Notes: generated from the sequence alone by a model not told the origin. A stretch of 64,000 nt of DNA from Candidatus Accumulibacter meliphilus (GCA_003332265.1 QPGA01000006.1:33400-97399), one strand, 5' to 3'; positions 48,978 through 58,863 are shown, counted from the stretch's first letter. Numbers and translations: made by a program.

Positions 48978-49415
48978 TCACCTGGCATTGCGCCGCGTCG
49001 CACAGCAACGCCAGCGGTGACATCGTCCTTGCGAGCGAGCAGAGCGGCGACGCGCAGTCTTCCAGGGACTGATGTGTTTGGAAATCGCCTCGACGAACTC
49101 AAGAAAATCGAGAGCGCCCTGCACCAGCAGCACGATTTCGGTCACTCCTGACACGGCAGCCGAAGTAAAGCGCTGCCAGGAGATCCTCACAGCGGTGTTG
49201 ATCGCCCAGTCCGATGCGTCGGAGCACAGCATCGGCACGGCAACTGTTCTGCCCGCCCATTATTTCCTTGCCGGCTGCTATTGTGACGGAAATGCGGTAT
49301 TTTCCGGGTAACCCTGGCGTCGAACGGGAGATTAGTCGTTGCGCAGCAATCGCCGCGTGACAGGTCGCTTCAGCTCCCGCGGATCAGTGACGGGAAGCGA
49401 CCGGACAGTTCCACT
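48978..49415. other. Intergenic region before the sensor operon
   Basis: About 440 bp with no clear gene. A plus-strand stretch at about 49060-49150 reads as a protein-like fragment (VFGNRLDELKKIESALHQQH, then stop) with no start or recognisable family, and may be a decayed gene end. No promoter or terminator stood out. Confidence 0.5.
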
Positions 49416-51854
49416 GTGGAGGGCTTCTTGGCGGGTTGGCGCACAACAACAACGAATCAGGCGGTTGCCTTCGAGGAGGTCCAGACGGTCACCCGACGCC
49501 GGCGCCTTCGCATCTGGCTGCCCGTCGCCGTGGTCGCCATTCTGCTGGCCGCACTGATCGGCAACGCGATCCACGAGTTCAGGGTCATGCGTGCCGATGC
49601 CCTGGCTCTGTCCGAAGGCGTCATCGGCAACCTGCAAAGCCGCATCGAAACAGAGGTTGGCGCCTACCTGGGACCCATCCCGGGCATCGTCCGTTTTACC
49701 CGCGACCTGCTCGCCGACCAAGACCTCTTGAGCGTGCGGCGCGAACTCGCCGAGAAGGTGGCGAGCGGAATCCTTGACAACACGCCGCAGCTCACCAGCG
49801 TGTTCATTGGTAGCCCGGCCGGCGAGTTCTTCATGGTGCGACGCTATCAGGAGGGTGAACAGCGCGGCCTGGAAACCAAGACGATCCGCCGCCCGCATGG
49901 AGCGAAGGACGCACCCGTGATGCAGCTGACGCGCCATGGCGCAAAGGGCGAGGTGTTGTCCGACGAGCAAGCCCCCTGGGATGGCTACGATCCGCGTGCA
50001 CGGCCCTGGTTCGTCGGTGCCGCGAAAAACGAGGACCTGTTCTGGACAGACGTCTACCTCTTCTTCACCACCAGCGCCGCAGGAATCACGGCGTCGGTGC
50101 CCTATCTGAATGCGGACGGGGAGCTGGTTGCCGTGGTCGGTACCGACGTCGAACTGGCAAGCCTCAGTCGCTTTCTCGCCACACTCTCCATCGGCGACAG
50201 CGGCCTGGCGCTGATCGTCGACGACCAGGGGCGGGTGATGGCGCACCCGCGCAAGCCGCTGGTGACCAAGGATGGCGGCGGCGAATTGCGACTGCTGCGG
50301 GTTGATGACATCGGCGACCCGGTAGTGAGCCGCGCCTTTGACCGCTACCGCGTCGAAGGGCACGGTCGCCACGATTTCGAGGTGGCCGGCCGCCGCTACA
50401 TCAGCTCGACGTCGTCGCTCAGCCAATTGCTGCCGCACGACTGGTCGATCCTGATGATCGTCCCCGAGGACGATTTCGTCGGCTTCGTTGCAGAGAATGT
50501 ACGCGACACACTGGGCATGGGCCTGGCGGTCATCGCCCTGGCAGGCGGGCTTGCCGGGCTCGTGGTCCGCCAGGGGCTGCGCGCCGACCAGGAGGCCATT
50601 GATATCCTGGAGCGTCAGGCGCAGCTTGACGCGCAGGGTGAGGCCTTCGGCATGCTGGCGACGCAGTCGACCCTGTTCGAGGACAGGGGGACCAATAGCC
50701 TCGCACTGGTGACCGAGGCTGTCGCGCGTTCTTCTCGCGTGCGCCGCGCCAGCCTGTGGCATCTGGCAGCGACGGGCGATACGCTGGTCTGTCTCGATTG
50801 CTTTGACCAGCAGACGGAGGGCCATACGGATGGCGCAACGCTGGACCGATCGGAACATCCCGGTCTTTTCGAATGGCTGCAGAACGAAAGCGCGGTCAGC
50901 GACGTCGCCAGCAGCGACGACGCACGCCTCGTATCGCTGTACCGAAGCTACCTTTCCCCGCTCGGCTGCGAGGCACTGCTGTCGGTACCCGTCAAGGTAG
51001 ACGGCCAGGTGAGCGGCGTCCTTTGGCTCGAGGACGGCCGTCGCAGCGAGTGGCCAAACCAGGTGCAACGGTTTGCCCGGGCGATCGGCAATCTGATGGC
51101 CATCCGCCAGGCAGCCAGCGCTACGGCTGGCGCGGTGGTGGCCATGGCGCCGGCCGGGAAGGCGAAGGCAGATGACAGCGAAGCGGCGCCGCGCACCGAA
51201 GCGCGCGTTCAGGAATTGAACATCGACGCGAGGCTGGGCGCACGCCGTACTGCCGCCTTTGCCGCGAAGCTCCCGGACGGTCCGCACCCGGTGCGCGCCG
51301 ACGACGTGCAGCGCATTGATCAGCTGGCTTTCGTATCGCTGCGCTTCAGCGACGCGCTGGCCCTGGCCCGATCGGCCGACGACCGCTCCGGCGAATCGAC
51401 GATCGCCCGCCTGCTCGCGCAAATCGACGCGGCAGCCTCGAAACACGGCGTGGCCTACCTCAAATTTCTCACTGATCGGGTGGTCGCTGCCGCGGATCCT
51501 GGCGCGGACGTCGATCACGCAACCGTCTGCCTGGCCGAATTTGCCTTGGCCGCGCAGGCCGCCTGCGAGCGCCTGTTCGCTGAACAGCATGCCCCCTCGG
51601 CCTTTCATTTGGGCATGGACCTGGGACCGGCGATCGGCAGCCTGATCGACCGCAATGAAGGCTCGTTCAACCTCTGGGGTGAAGCCGCACGCATGGCCTA
51701 CGCGATGGCCGATTCCGCCCCACCGGGAACGATTCATACAACGGAGTCGGTCTACGAAGCGCTGCACGACCGCTATCTGTTTCAACTGCGCGGTCATCAT
51801 TATCTCGAAGACGTCGGGGAATTTTCCACCTACCTCCTGGGGGGACGCCTGTGA
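49416..51854 (+). CDS. Membrane sensor: dCache, GAF and cyclase-like domain
   Basis: About 812 residues from a GTG at 49416. A transmembrane helix at about 31-52 is followed by a periplasmic two-lobed (dCache) domain to ~355, with the DPRARPWFVGA and LVAVVGTDVELASLS phrases, and a second helix near 365-390. Then a GAF domain (about 420-570) and a C-terminal domain like class III nucleotide cyclases (NLWGEAARMAYAMAD and IHTTESVYEAL). Metal-binding Asp sites appear lost (LRFSDALAL, TDRVVAA), so it is probably not catalytic. Its end overlaps the MlaE-like permease start by 4 bp. Confidence 0.75.
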   Translation: MEGFLAGWRTTTTNQAVAFEEVQTVTRRRRLRIWLPVAVVAILLAALIGNAIHEFRVMRADALALSEGVIGNLQSRIETEVGAYLGPIPGIVRFTRDLLADQDLLSVRRELAEKVASGILDNTPQLTSVFIGSPAGEFFMVRRYQEGEQRGLETKTIRRPHGAKDAPVMQLTRHGAKGEVLSDEQAPWDGYDPRARPWFVGAAKNEDLFWTDVYLFFTTSAAGITASVPYLNADGELVAVVGTDVELASLSRFLATLSIGDSGLALIVDDQGRVMAHPRKPLVTKDGGGELRLLRVDDIGDPVVSRAFDRYRVEGHGRHDFEVAGRRYISSTSSLSQLLPHDWSILMIVPEDDFVGFVAENVRDTLGMGLAVIALAGGLAGLVVRQGLRADQEAIDILERQAQLDAQGEAFGMLATQSTLFEDRGTNSLALVTEAVARSSRVRRASLWHLAATGDTLVCLDCFDQQTEGHTDGATLDRSEHPGLFEWLQNESAVSDVASSDDARLVSLYRSYLSPLGCEALLSVPVKVDGQVSGVLWLEDGRRSEWPNQVQRFARAIGNLMAIRQAASATAGAVVAMAPAGKAKADDSEAAPRTEARVQELNIDARLGARRTAAFAAKLPDGPHPVRADDVQRIDQLAFVSLRFSDALALARSADDRSGESTIARLLAQIDAAASKHGVAYLKFLTDRVVAAADPGADVDHATVCLAEFALAAQAACERLFAEQHAPSAFHLGMDLGPAIGSLIDRNEGSFNLWGEAARMAYAMADSAPPGTIHTTESVYEALHDRYLFQLRGHHYLEDVGEFSTYLLGGRL

Positions 51855-52687
51855 AGCCGCCGGCCAATGGCGTGCCCATGGTCGAGGCGCCCACGGCAGA
51901 GCGGCCAAATCTGCTGGGCCGGTTCGGGCAGGGAATCATCGACACGACAACGGACGTCTTCCTGTTCACCGGGGACCTTTGCGGGGCCCTGACACGCGGC
52001 CTGGCACCGGGCAACTGGCGGCGGACGATGTGGACGGAGTTCGAGCGTTTTTTCTACTTCACGGGGGTGTGCGCCATACCCGCAGTCATGATTACCGCCC
52101 TTCTGGTCGGTCTGGGTCTGGTATTGCAGATCATCTATTGGCTGCGGGTGACGGGACAGCAGGGATCGATCGGCGACTTTCTGGTGCTGGTGCTCATCCG
52201 CGAGCTCTCGCCCGTCGTCACGGCGCTGATCGTGATCGGGCGCAGTGGTTCGGTGATGCTCGACGAGGTTGGCCATCTCAAGGTCAACGGACAAATCCGC
52301 ATGCTCGAGTCCTTCGGCATTGACGCCACCGACTTTCTCGCCATTCCGCGATGCTTCGCCTCGGCACTGGCGTTGTTCGCGCTGACCACGATCTTCCTCC
52401 ATACCGCACTTTGGTCCGGCTATTTCGCCGCTTCCTTGGCCGGTCTCACCGCGCTATCCCTGGTCGAGTTTGCCGATGCGGTCTTGTCAAGGATGAGTCT
52501 GGGCGATCATCTGCTGCTGGTCGTCAAACCGACCCTCACCGGTTTCGTGATCGGCTACGTGGCCATTTGGCATGGACTGAGGGTCGAAGCGAGTGCCCTC
52601 GGCGTGCGACGGGCGTTGCCGAAGGCCTTCATGTACTCTCTGCTGGCGACGCTCCTGATCGGGATAGCCGTGTCGACGGTATTCTAG
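51851..52687 (+). CDS. MlaE-like ABC transporter permease
   Basis: 278 residues from a GTG overlapping the sensor stop. About five transmembrane helices. The MlaE/permease signature is ELSPVVTALIVIGRSGSVML, followed by GHLKVNGQIRMLESFGID. In the Mla system, MlaE moves phospholipid between membranes with MlaF and MlaD. The next gene starts at the following base. The N-terminal ~25 residues are Pro-rich and cytoplasmic. Confidence 0.85.
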   Translation: MKPPANGVPMVEAPTAERPNLLGRFGQGIIDTTTDVFLFTGDLCGALTRGLAPGNWRRTMWTEFERFFYFTGVCAIPAVMITALLVGLGLVLQIIYWLRVTGQQGSIGDFLVLVLIRELSPVVTALIVIGRSGSVMLDEVGHLKVNGQIRMLESFGIDATDFLAIPRCFASALALFALTTIFLHTALWSGYFAASLAGLTALSLVEFADAVLSRMSLGDHLLLVVKPTLTGFVIGYVAIWHGLRVEASALGVRRALPKAFMYSLLATLLIGIAVSTVF

Positions 52688-53395
52688 ATGCGCGAATCCG
52701 ACGACCTGGCCGCAGCCCCCCCGATCCTGGAGACCGCCGGTCTGTCCGTCGTGTCGCCCCGGGGTGGTACGATATTTGCCGACGACCTGCGCCTGCAAGC
52801 CGGCGAACTGCACCTGGTGCATTCGCCGACAATGGGGCAGAGCGCGGCGCTGGCCGATGCCTTGCTCGGCTTGGCCGGCGCCGGCGAGGTGCGCTTCCTG
52901 GGCGTCGCCTGGGCCGACATCGATGCAGCCGAAGCCTGCCGCTTGCGCAGCCGTATCGGCAGGGTCATGAGCGGTGGGAACTGGCTGGAGAACCGATCGG
53001 TGATGGAAAATCTGCTCCTTCCGCTGCGCCATCAGACCGTGCTGGCCGAAGAAATCATCCGCCAGCGGGCCAGCGAGCTCGCCCTGAGCTTTGGCCTGCC
53101 GGGGATCCCGACCCTGCTGCCGCATCAGTGCTCGGAGTCCGATCTCGAACGCGCAGCGTGCGTTCGGGCCTTCCTGGGACGCCCGAAGCTGCTCGTTCTC
53201 GAGCAGCCAATCGAAGCCACCGAAAGCAGAACCTTCCCGCCGCTGATCAATGCCGTGCAGCAGCTGCGGCGCCACCGCGGCGCCATCATCTGGTTCACCC
53301 ACAAGCGCAGCCTGCTGGAGGAGCCCGGGATTTCTGCCGACCGACGCTACCGGATCGCCGGCAGCCGGCTGCTTCAGCTGGAAGCTGCCCCGTGA
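52688..53395 (+). CDS. MlaF-like ABC ATPase with degenerate catalytic motifs
   Basis: 235 residues that align with ABC ATPases (LQAGELHLVHSPTMGQSAAL, LLLPLRH, HQCSESDLERA, LLVLEQP, IIWFTH). Walker A, normally GxxGxGK[ST], reads HSPTMGQS and lacks the lysine. The signature LSGGQ reads CSESD. Walker B DEP reads EQP. Only the His of the H-loop remains. Such a protein is unlikely to hydrolyse ATP by the usual route. It may be an inactive partner, use another ATPase, or act as a regulator. Length and context leave little doubt that it is the operon's ATPase equivalent. Confidence 0.8.
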   Translation: MRESDDLAAAPPILETAGLSVVSPRGGTIFADDLRLQAGELHLVHSPTMGQSAALADALLGLAGAGEVRFLGVAWADIDAAEACRLRSRIGRVMSGGNWLENRSVMENLLLPLRHQTVLAEEIIRQRASELALSFGLPGIPTLLPHQCSESDLERAACVRAFLGRPKLLVLEQPIEATESRTFPPLINAVQQLRRHRGAIIWFTHKRSLLEEPGISADRRYRIAGSRLLQLEAAP

Positions 53396-54447
53396 ACAAA
53401 GCCAACGAAAACCGCCGTTACCGCAGCCTGCTCGGCGCGACCGTGCTGGCAGTGCTGGTGCTCTTCCTGTTGACTCTGATCAAGGCCGAGGCCCTGCGCG
53501 AGCTGTTCGATCCCGGCAAGACGCTACGCCTGGTGCTGCCCGACGAGGGTCTTTTCGGCCTCGCCGAAGGCGCCAAGATCGAGGTGCTCGGCACGCCGGC
53601 CGGCAAGATCCTGAAGATCGTCATCGACCCGGACCAGAAGATCCATGCGCAGGCGCGCTTGAATGCCTCGATGGCGCCTTTCGTGCGCCGTGATTCGCAG
53701 GCGGTCATCCGCAAGACCTTCGGCGTCGCCGGCGAGAGCTACGTCGAGATCACCCGAGGCCGCGGCGAAGAGATGGATTGGGACTATGCCGTGCTGCAGG
53801 CGGCTCCGGACCGGGCGCAGACCGAAAGCATCGGCGAGATCCTGGAGGACGTGCGCAGCCGGGTGATACCGATCCTCGAACAGACCGAGCGGACGATGAC
53901 CGCGCTGGGCGATATCACCGAACGCTTCGCCAACCCCGAGGGCGATCTGCAGAAGACGCTGGCAGATTTCAGGACGATGACCGGACGAATGGAGAGCGGC
54001 AAGGGAGCAGTCGGCCGCCTGCTCAGTGACGAGCGTACGGCCAGCGAACTCGATCAGGCCATCAAGGGCGCCAACACCGCCGTCGCAGGTCTGGGACCGG
54101 TCCTCGAAGAACTACAGGCGACGGCCACACAGGCGAAGCTGCTGTCCACATCGATCAACGCCCAGAGCAAGGATCTGCCGGAGATCACGGAGCGCGTGAA
54201 GTCGGTGCTGACATCGCTCGACGCGGTCATGCTGGACCTGCGCAAGACCTCACCTCAGCTGCCGGCGATCAGCCGCGACATCGAAGAAACGACAGCCAAC
54301 ATCCCTTTCCTGCTCGGCATGACCCAGCAGACGCTGGCGGAATTGGAGGCGCTGCTGCGCCAGCTGCGCAACAGCTGGTTGCTCGGCGGCGGCGGCGCGC
54401 CGCCCCAGACGGGCGGCCGGCTGCCACCGGGTGAGATTCGCCCATGA
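53392..54447 (+). CDS. MlaD/MCE-family substrate-binding protein
   Basis: 351 residues from a GTG at 53392 that overlaps the ATPase stop. One transmembrane helix (LLGATVLAVLVLFLLTLI) precedes an MCE domain (LVLPDEGLFGLAEGAKIEV then GKILKIVIDPDQKIHA). The C-terminal half is a long helical region that would form a periplasmic needle. It should carry lipid between membranes. The end is Gly/Pro-rich and soluble. Confidence 0.87.
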   Translation: MNKANENRRYRSLLGATVLAVLVLFLLTLIKAEALRELFDPGKTLRLVLPDEGLFGLAEGAKIEVLGTPAGKILKIVIDPDQKIHAQARLNASMAPFVRRDSQAVIRKTFGVAGESYVEITRGRGEEMDWDYAVLQAAPDRAQTESIGEILEDVRSRVIPILEQTERTMTALGDITERFANPEGDLQKTLADFRTMTGRMESGKGAVGRLLSDERTASELDQAIKGANTAVAGLGPVLEELQATATQAKLLSTSINAQSKDLPEITERVKSVLTSLDAVMLDLRKTSPQLPAISRDIEETTANIPFLLGMTQQTLAELEALLRQLRNSWLLGGGGAPPQTGGRLPPGEIRP

Positions 54448-55343
54448 GCCGGTTTTCAATTCTCCTCGGCCTGCTGGCCGTCGGCCTGGCGCTCGGCGGC
54501 TGCGCGGGTACGGCGGAGCCGGAACAGGCAGCGATCAGCAAGCGCGAAACGCTCGATCGCTCGGCCCGCCTAGCCTTCGATCAGGCTCAGTTCAGCCAGG
54601 CCGTGACGCTCTATGCAGCCGTCGTGCAGGCAGCCCTGGCCGAAGATTCGCCAGCCAGCATCATCGATGCGCGCTTCAATCTGGCGCTCTGCCAGACCTA
54701 TCTCGGCGATTACGACGCGGCGCTGACGCAGACCGAGTGGGCGGACGCCGAGCGCCAGCGACGCGGACTGCCTGTCGACCCGGAGCTGCAACTGCTTGCC
54801 GGCACCATTCACTACCGGGCAGGCCGTCTCGATAGGGCACAGGCCACGCTGTCGGCCTTGCTGCAGGCGGGCGAGGCAAGCCCGGCCACTCGCGCCAGGG
54901 CGCACTTCATCGCCGGCCTGATCGCCGCCGACCTCGCGGCACTGCCGGCACTTCGCGACCACATCGCGGCCTTGCGGGAGGGGATGACCGCAGCTTCCCG
55001 CGCCGACTACCTGGAACTGCAGGCCAGCTTGCTCGGCCTCGAGGGCGACATCGACGGCGCCCTGCGCCTGCTCGATCAGGTGGCCGATCTGCGTCGCGTC
55101 GAACGTGACTATCGCGGCATGACGCGCGCCCTGGCAAGCGCCGGCGGCATCGCCGAGCAGGCCGGCCGCCTGCAGGCCGCGGGCAACTACCTGTATCGCG
55201 CAGGTCGCAGCGCGGCACAGCGCGACGACCCGCAGGCCCGGGACTGGCTGCGCCGCGCGATCAACGCCGGCGCGCTCAGCGGCGACGCGGCGCTAGTGCG
55301 CGAGGCGGAAGCCATCCTGCCCCCTGCCGAGGCGCCCCGCTGA
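54444..55343 (+). CDS. Lipoprotein with TPR-like helical repeats
   Basis: 299 residues; the ATG overlaps the MCE gene stop by 4 bp. Signal peptide with lipobox LGGC near residue 19, then helical repeats rich in Ala and Leu (ARFNLALCQTYLGDYDAAL, LLAGTIHYRAGRLDRAQAT, GGIAEQAGRLQAAGNYLYRA). It has the layout of a TPR protein anchored in the outer membrane, and may dock the MCE transporter. No named family. It ends the operon. Confidence 0.7.
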   Translation: MSRFSILLGLLAVGLALGGCAGTAEPEQAAISKRETLDRSARLAFDQAQFSQAVTLYAAVVQAALAEDSPASIIDARFNLALCQTYLGDYDAALTQTEWADAERQRRGLPVDPELQLLAGTIHYRAGRLDRAQATLSALLQAGEASPATRARAHFIAGLIAADLAALPALRDHIAALREGMTAASRADYLELQASLLGLEGDIDGALRLLDQVADLRRVERDYRGMTRALASAGGIAEQAGRLQAAGNYLYRAGRSAAQRDDPQARDWLRRAINAGALSGDAALVREAEAILPPAEAPR

Positions 55344-55992
55344 TCAGGAGCGGTGAATGGCTCGCGTCGCGTTTGCGGGCACGGGTGTACGACGCACTAT
55401 CGAGACGACGCACGAACGAACGGACACGGTGCTCAAAGCGACCATTGACGGCCGGGCTCGCGAGCCGCGCGAGTTTGGCGAACAATGGCGCCAAGGGGGG
55501 ACTAGGCGCACCAGGAAAGCTGCCGTTCGAACACATTTTCCGACCGGCGGCCGCCAAGCGCTCCTCGCTCCTGACACGGAATCGCTCGCTGGCGTCCACC
55601 ACGGGCGTCGACCGCCGCGCGTCGTATAGGCTGGAAGAGCATTAGCGAGGATGCGTTTTTCCTCGGCGTGAGCTCTCGACCAGACCGCGTAAAGCTTGCC
55701 GCGAGAATCGAGGGCGCGCAATCGTGGTCTGTCCCCAAATGCCCCCCGGCGGACTTCTCCCCCGTCTCTTTCTGGCCGGATGTTGTCTGATGACAAGTGG
55801 AATCCGACGGGCTCTTCACGACCCAAACCCGTCTGATGACGTCTCCAAGTGCTACGGCGGCTTACCAATCCTCAAGCTGCCTTTCGCAGAACTTGAGGTC
55901 GGCCTCGTTCTTGGCCACAGCTGTCATTGGCTAACCTCACACATTTCGTCAGGAATGTGGCCGGATGCCGACCTTGGCCGATACGACGTTTC
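55344..55992. other. Long intergenic region before the nuclease-STAND gene
   Basis: About 650 bp with several overlapping open frames but none with a ribosome-binding site, codon bias or recognisable domain. A minus-strand frame includes LDSRGKLYAVWSRAHAEEKR, which looks protein-like but not identifiable. No IS ends or tRNA seen. It is the left edge of the accessory region. Confidence 0.5.
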
Positions 55993-58245
55993 TCAGCCTC
56001 TATCAAATAGTTCTTCGATTTCATCGACAGCGTGCATTCTTGGGCCGTCTGCCTCCCCGTCATCGCCATCGTAAGAGTTCTCAAAATAGCTATTCAACCC
56101 ATCAGCAACGTCATAGTAATCGACAACACGGGCAATGTCGCTGTCAGAGACATCTATTCCGAAATCAACGAGTTTTTGTTCAACTAGTTTCGTCAATTCG
56201 TTGTTAGCGGCTTGAACGTCGCCGTACTCAACTCTGGAAAAAGCAAAGTCCACATCTATGAAATCTGAAAAGCAGTCCGAAACCAAATCTAGAACGTGTT
56301 CCTTTGCGACCTGTGCGTTCTGGTCATACCCTGGTGTCTCGTCAGGAATCGCCAACAAAAGCGATGTCATAGCTTTGATTTCTGTCGCAGATTCAGCTTG
56401 TTCAATGTTGGCCGAAACAAAGCTCATAGCCTGCACGGGTGTCACAATGAGTTGGTCTAATCCCCACTCAATGACTTCAAAAGAGTCATCAGTGGCCTCG
56501 CCCATGCCTTCGTTGAGAATGAAAATGACAGCTGCTCGCAAGGCTGAGTACGATGAGCTCTTTAAGCCATCACATCTTTTATAGACATTAAAGAGCGCCG
56601 AGATATAAGCGACGCTTACTGCCTCAAACCTAACGACGGCGAAATGTTCAAACAATGCCTCGCAAATGGCCTTTGCATTTGCGCTAGACAGCAAATCATC
56701 ACCTTGAAGGCTTACCAGCGTTATCGTTGATCGGAGAGTTCTAAGGCTCTGGAAACCAAGACGCAATGCAACCAGATCTCCTGCATATCGCCTCAATACG
56801 TAATCAGCAATGGATGGATTGAAAAGGTCAATTGTCGATGGTCCATGCGAAGAAATCGCCCTATTGAGAAATGATCCGGTAAGTAGTCGGATATTGGACT
56901 GGAATTCGTGCCGGCCATGAAGATGCTGATTTTCGCGCAATGCGATAAATCGGTGATATGCCTCAGCGAGGGTGCTTTCATCAATAGCATGCCCATTCAG
57001 CACAACCAGAAATATGATTGCGCGTGCGAAGTCATCATGCTGTACGACGAACGGATTTTCCCAAACCTGGGATGGATTGGTTAGTGAATGAACGATGTAT
57101 TTCCAATAGTCGGCTGGTGGATATGCATCTAGTCTCGTAACATCAGTAACCAAACTGATCAAACGTGGATTGAAATTCTTATGCCCAATGATTTGGCGGT
57201 ACCGCCGATCGAAATAGAGTTCCTCAACGTACTCGTTATCAAGGCCTGAATGCCAAATATGGTTGTAAAGAATCTGCGCTTTATCTAGTTTAGTAAGTGA
57301 CTGAATCTTTATTTCATATTCGTTTCGATGAATATTGCTGTGCTCAAGGCTGTCAATTAGGAACTTGCCTTGGTTCAATATCGTACTTCTTGAGGTAAGT
57401 ACGAATCGCTTATTCTTGTTAGCTGCTACCCGTCGAATGAACTGCGTAATGTGACTACCTTCGTGTCCTCTAAGGGCGTCCAGATAATTGCGCCCTAAAA
57501 AATCATCAAAGTAAATGACCTGTTTATTTTCTGGATCAAATGCTGACTCCGCTTCTCGAATGTCGTCGGCAACTTTTAGATAGACGAAATCTTGGACGAC
57601 GTAATGTAGGCATAGGTGGTCCGCCAGTGTTGTTTTTCCAACTCCGGGTTCGCCTGTAATTATGACTACCCCTAGCTTGGCTAATATATTCAGCGCTGCC
57701 TGGTGGTTTGCGGTTACAACATAGCGCGATGACGAACGTATTATTTCTTGAAGCGAAAAAGCGCTTCGACCAACAATAGCGCTGTTAAAGATGTGCCTAA
57801 GAACGCTGGAGCTATGAAGCCAAAGCTTGTAGTGCTTTTGTTCAATGTGAGGCTTACCTTTGAGTAAGTCGTTTAGGTCCTCTTTTCCATAAATGTCGCT
57901 TTCTGAAGCGATATGTGGGGTAAGAGCACGGTAGATCGTCTTCTTGTCTGCGCGTGAAAGCGAGTTAGAAACTGCAAGTAAATATCGATTAGGCTTCAAT
58001 TTATCGAGCTTTGGCTTCTCCTTGGTTTCTAGCGCGGAGACGAGTTGCCTCAACGGCGTGTTACACCAATGTTTGCACTGCAGGATCACCTCTTTGCCTT
58101 CACTGGCAAAAAACCGGCCATCAACGCCAGCGTCCCTACCTACCTTAAACCGTTCAATCCGAGTGCCTTCCACCTCGCCTATAAGATCGGCACATAGGAT
58201 TTCAAACTCCTTGTCATTTAGCGGCTTGAAGTCATAGTCAGACAT
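55993..58245 (-). CDS. Restriction-nuclease fused to a STAND-type NTPase (probable defence protein)
   Basis: 750 residues. The N-terminal ~100 residues form a Mrr-like PD-(D/E)xK nuclease: FEILCADLIGEVEGTRI, GRDAGVDGRFFASEG and VILQCKHW. A P-loop NTPase follows: Walker A ITGEPGVGKTTLADHL near 200 and Walker B VIYFDDFLGRN, then a winged-helix-like zone and helical C-terminus. The layout is that of STAND NTPases (nSTAND-like) fused to nucleases. The gene is clearly more AT-rich than its neighbours, which suggests transfer. The most likely role is phage defence; this is inference. It has no companion gene. Confidence 0.75.
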   Translation of the reverse strand: MSDYDFKPLNDKEFEILCADLIGEVEGTRIERFKVGRDAGVDGRFFASEGKEVILQCKHWCNTPLRQLVSALETKEKPKLDKLKPNRYLLAVSNSLSRADKKTIYRALTPHIASESDIYGKEDLNDLLKGKPHIEQKHYKLWLHSSSVLRHIFNSAIVGRSAFSLQEIIRSSSRYVVTANHQAALNILAKLGVVIITGEPGVGKTTLADHLCLHYVVQDFVYLKVADDIREAESAFDPENKQVIYFDDFLGRNYLDALRGHEGSHITQFIRRVAANKNKRFVLTSRSTILNQGKFLIDSLEHSNIHRNEYEIKIQSLTKLDKAQILYNHIWHSGLDNEYVEELYFDRRYRQIIGHKNFNPRLISLVTDVTRLDAYPPADYWKYIVHSLTNPSQVWENPFVVQHDDFARAIIFLVVLNGHAIDESTLAEAYHRFIALRENQHLHGRHEFQSNIRLLTGSFLNRAISSHGPSTIDLFNPSIADYVLRRYAGDLVALRLGFQSLRTLRSTITLVSLQGDDLLSSANAKAICEALFEHFAVVRFEAVSVAYISALFNVYKRCDGLKSSSYSALRAAVIFILNEGMGEATDDSFEVIEWGLDQLIVTPVQAMSFVSANIEQAESATEIKAMTSLLLAIPDETPGYDQNAQVAKEHVLDLVSDCFSDFIDVDFAFSRVEYGDVQAANNELTKLVEQKLVDFGIDVSDSDIARVVDYYDVADGLNSYFENSYDGDDGEADGPRMHAVDEIEELFDRG

Positions 58246-58863
58246 GGCTCTCCTGAACTCTCTACGAAGGCATTGTTAGGCTGGCAGTAGGTTGAAACAG
58301 TATGCAAGATGAGAGTGTATTTCTTTTGGCGCCAAACGCCCAGAACGCTGACGGTCAATTTATGGGTTCAAACGAACGTCTGCAACTTGTCGTTTTGCAG
58401 TCTGATTTCGCGTAATCAGCAACAGCCGCTTTGGCCGACCAAGAGTCTGACAGCGCGCGCGGACGACAGTCTGCTTTGGTAGGACTTAGCCGCCGTTCGA
58501 TGCGGTCATTTTTCGACCGTCGCTATGGCCGCTCCTGGCCGAGAGCTGACATTCGCCATAATCATGCTCGGCGGAGCCCTCGGTTCGCCGCCAGCTCGGC
58601 AACGTCGTCTCTGCTCCAAAGATGATACCGCGATCAAGTCCCGCCATAGGTCGACACGCCTTATTTTTTTGCCTCCCGCCCACGACAGCCATCGCGACTA
58701 CGATCTTCTGCAGACTGTTCCTTTACCTGCTTCCGATACTAGCACCAAAGCCCATCCTTGAGCTTGGGCGCCCCCGACACTTAATGTCCTGGTACAAGCT
58801 TATGCAATAGGCTGGCGGCACCATCACCGTGCCAAGGAGTATGCTGCGATCAGGGTCCGAGCC
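58246..58863. other. Intergenic region between the nuclease and repeat-protein genes
   Basis: About 620 bp. A 38-codon ATG frame at about 58301 has no ribosome-binding site and no known match. Parts of it (GGCCGAGAGCTGACATTCGCC, CGTTCGATGCGGTCA) look like the degenerate, GC-rich repeats often seen next to transferred genes. No terminator or promoter is clear. Confidence 0.45.

Noticed and set aside
49332-51908. A long open frame on the minus strand (858 codons) opposite the sensor gene
   Set aside because: It is the antisense frame of a high-GC gene with strong coding signal; no domains, no start or ribosome-binding site, and overlapping genes on the plus strand explain it.
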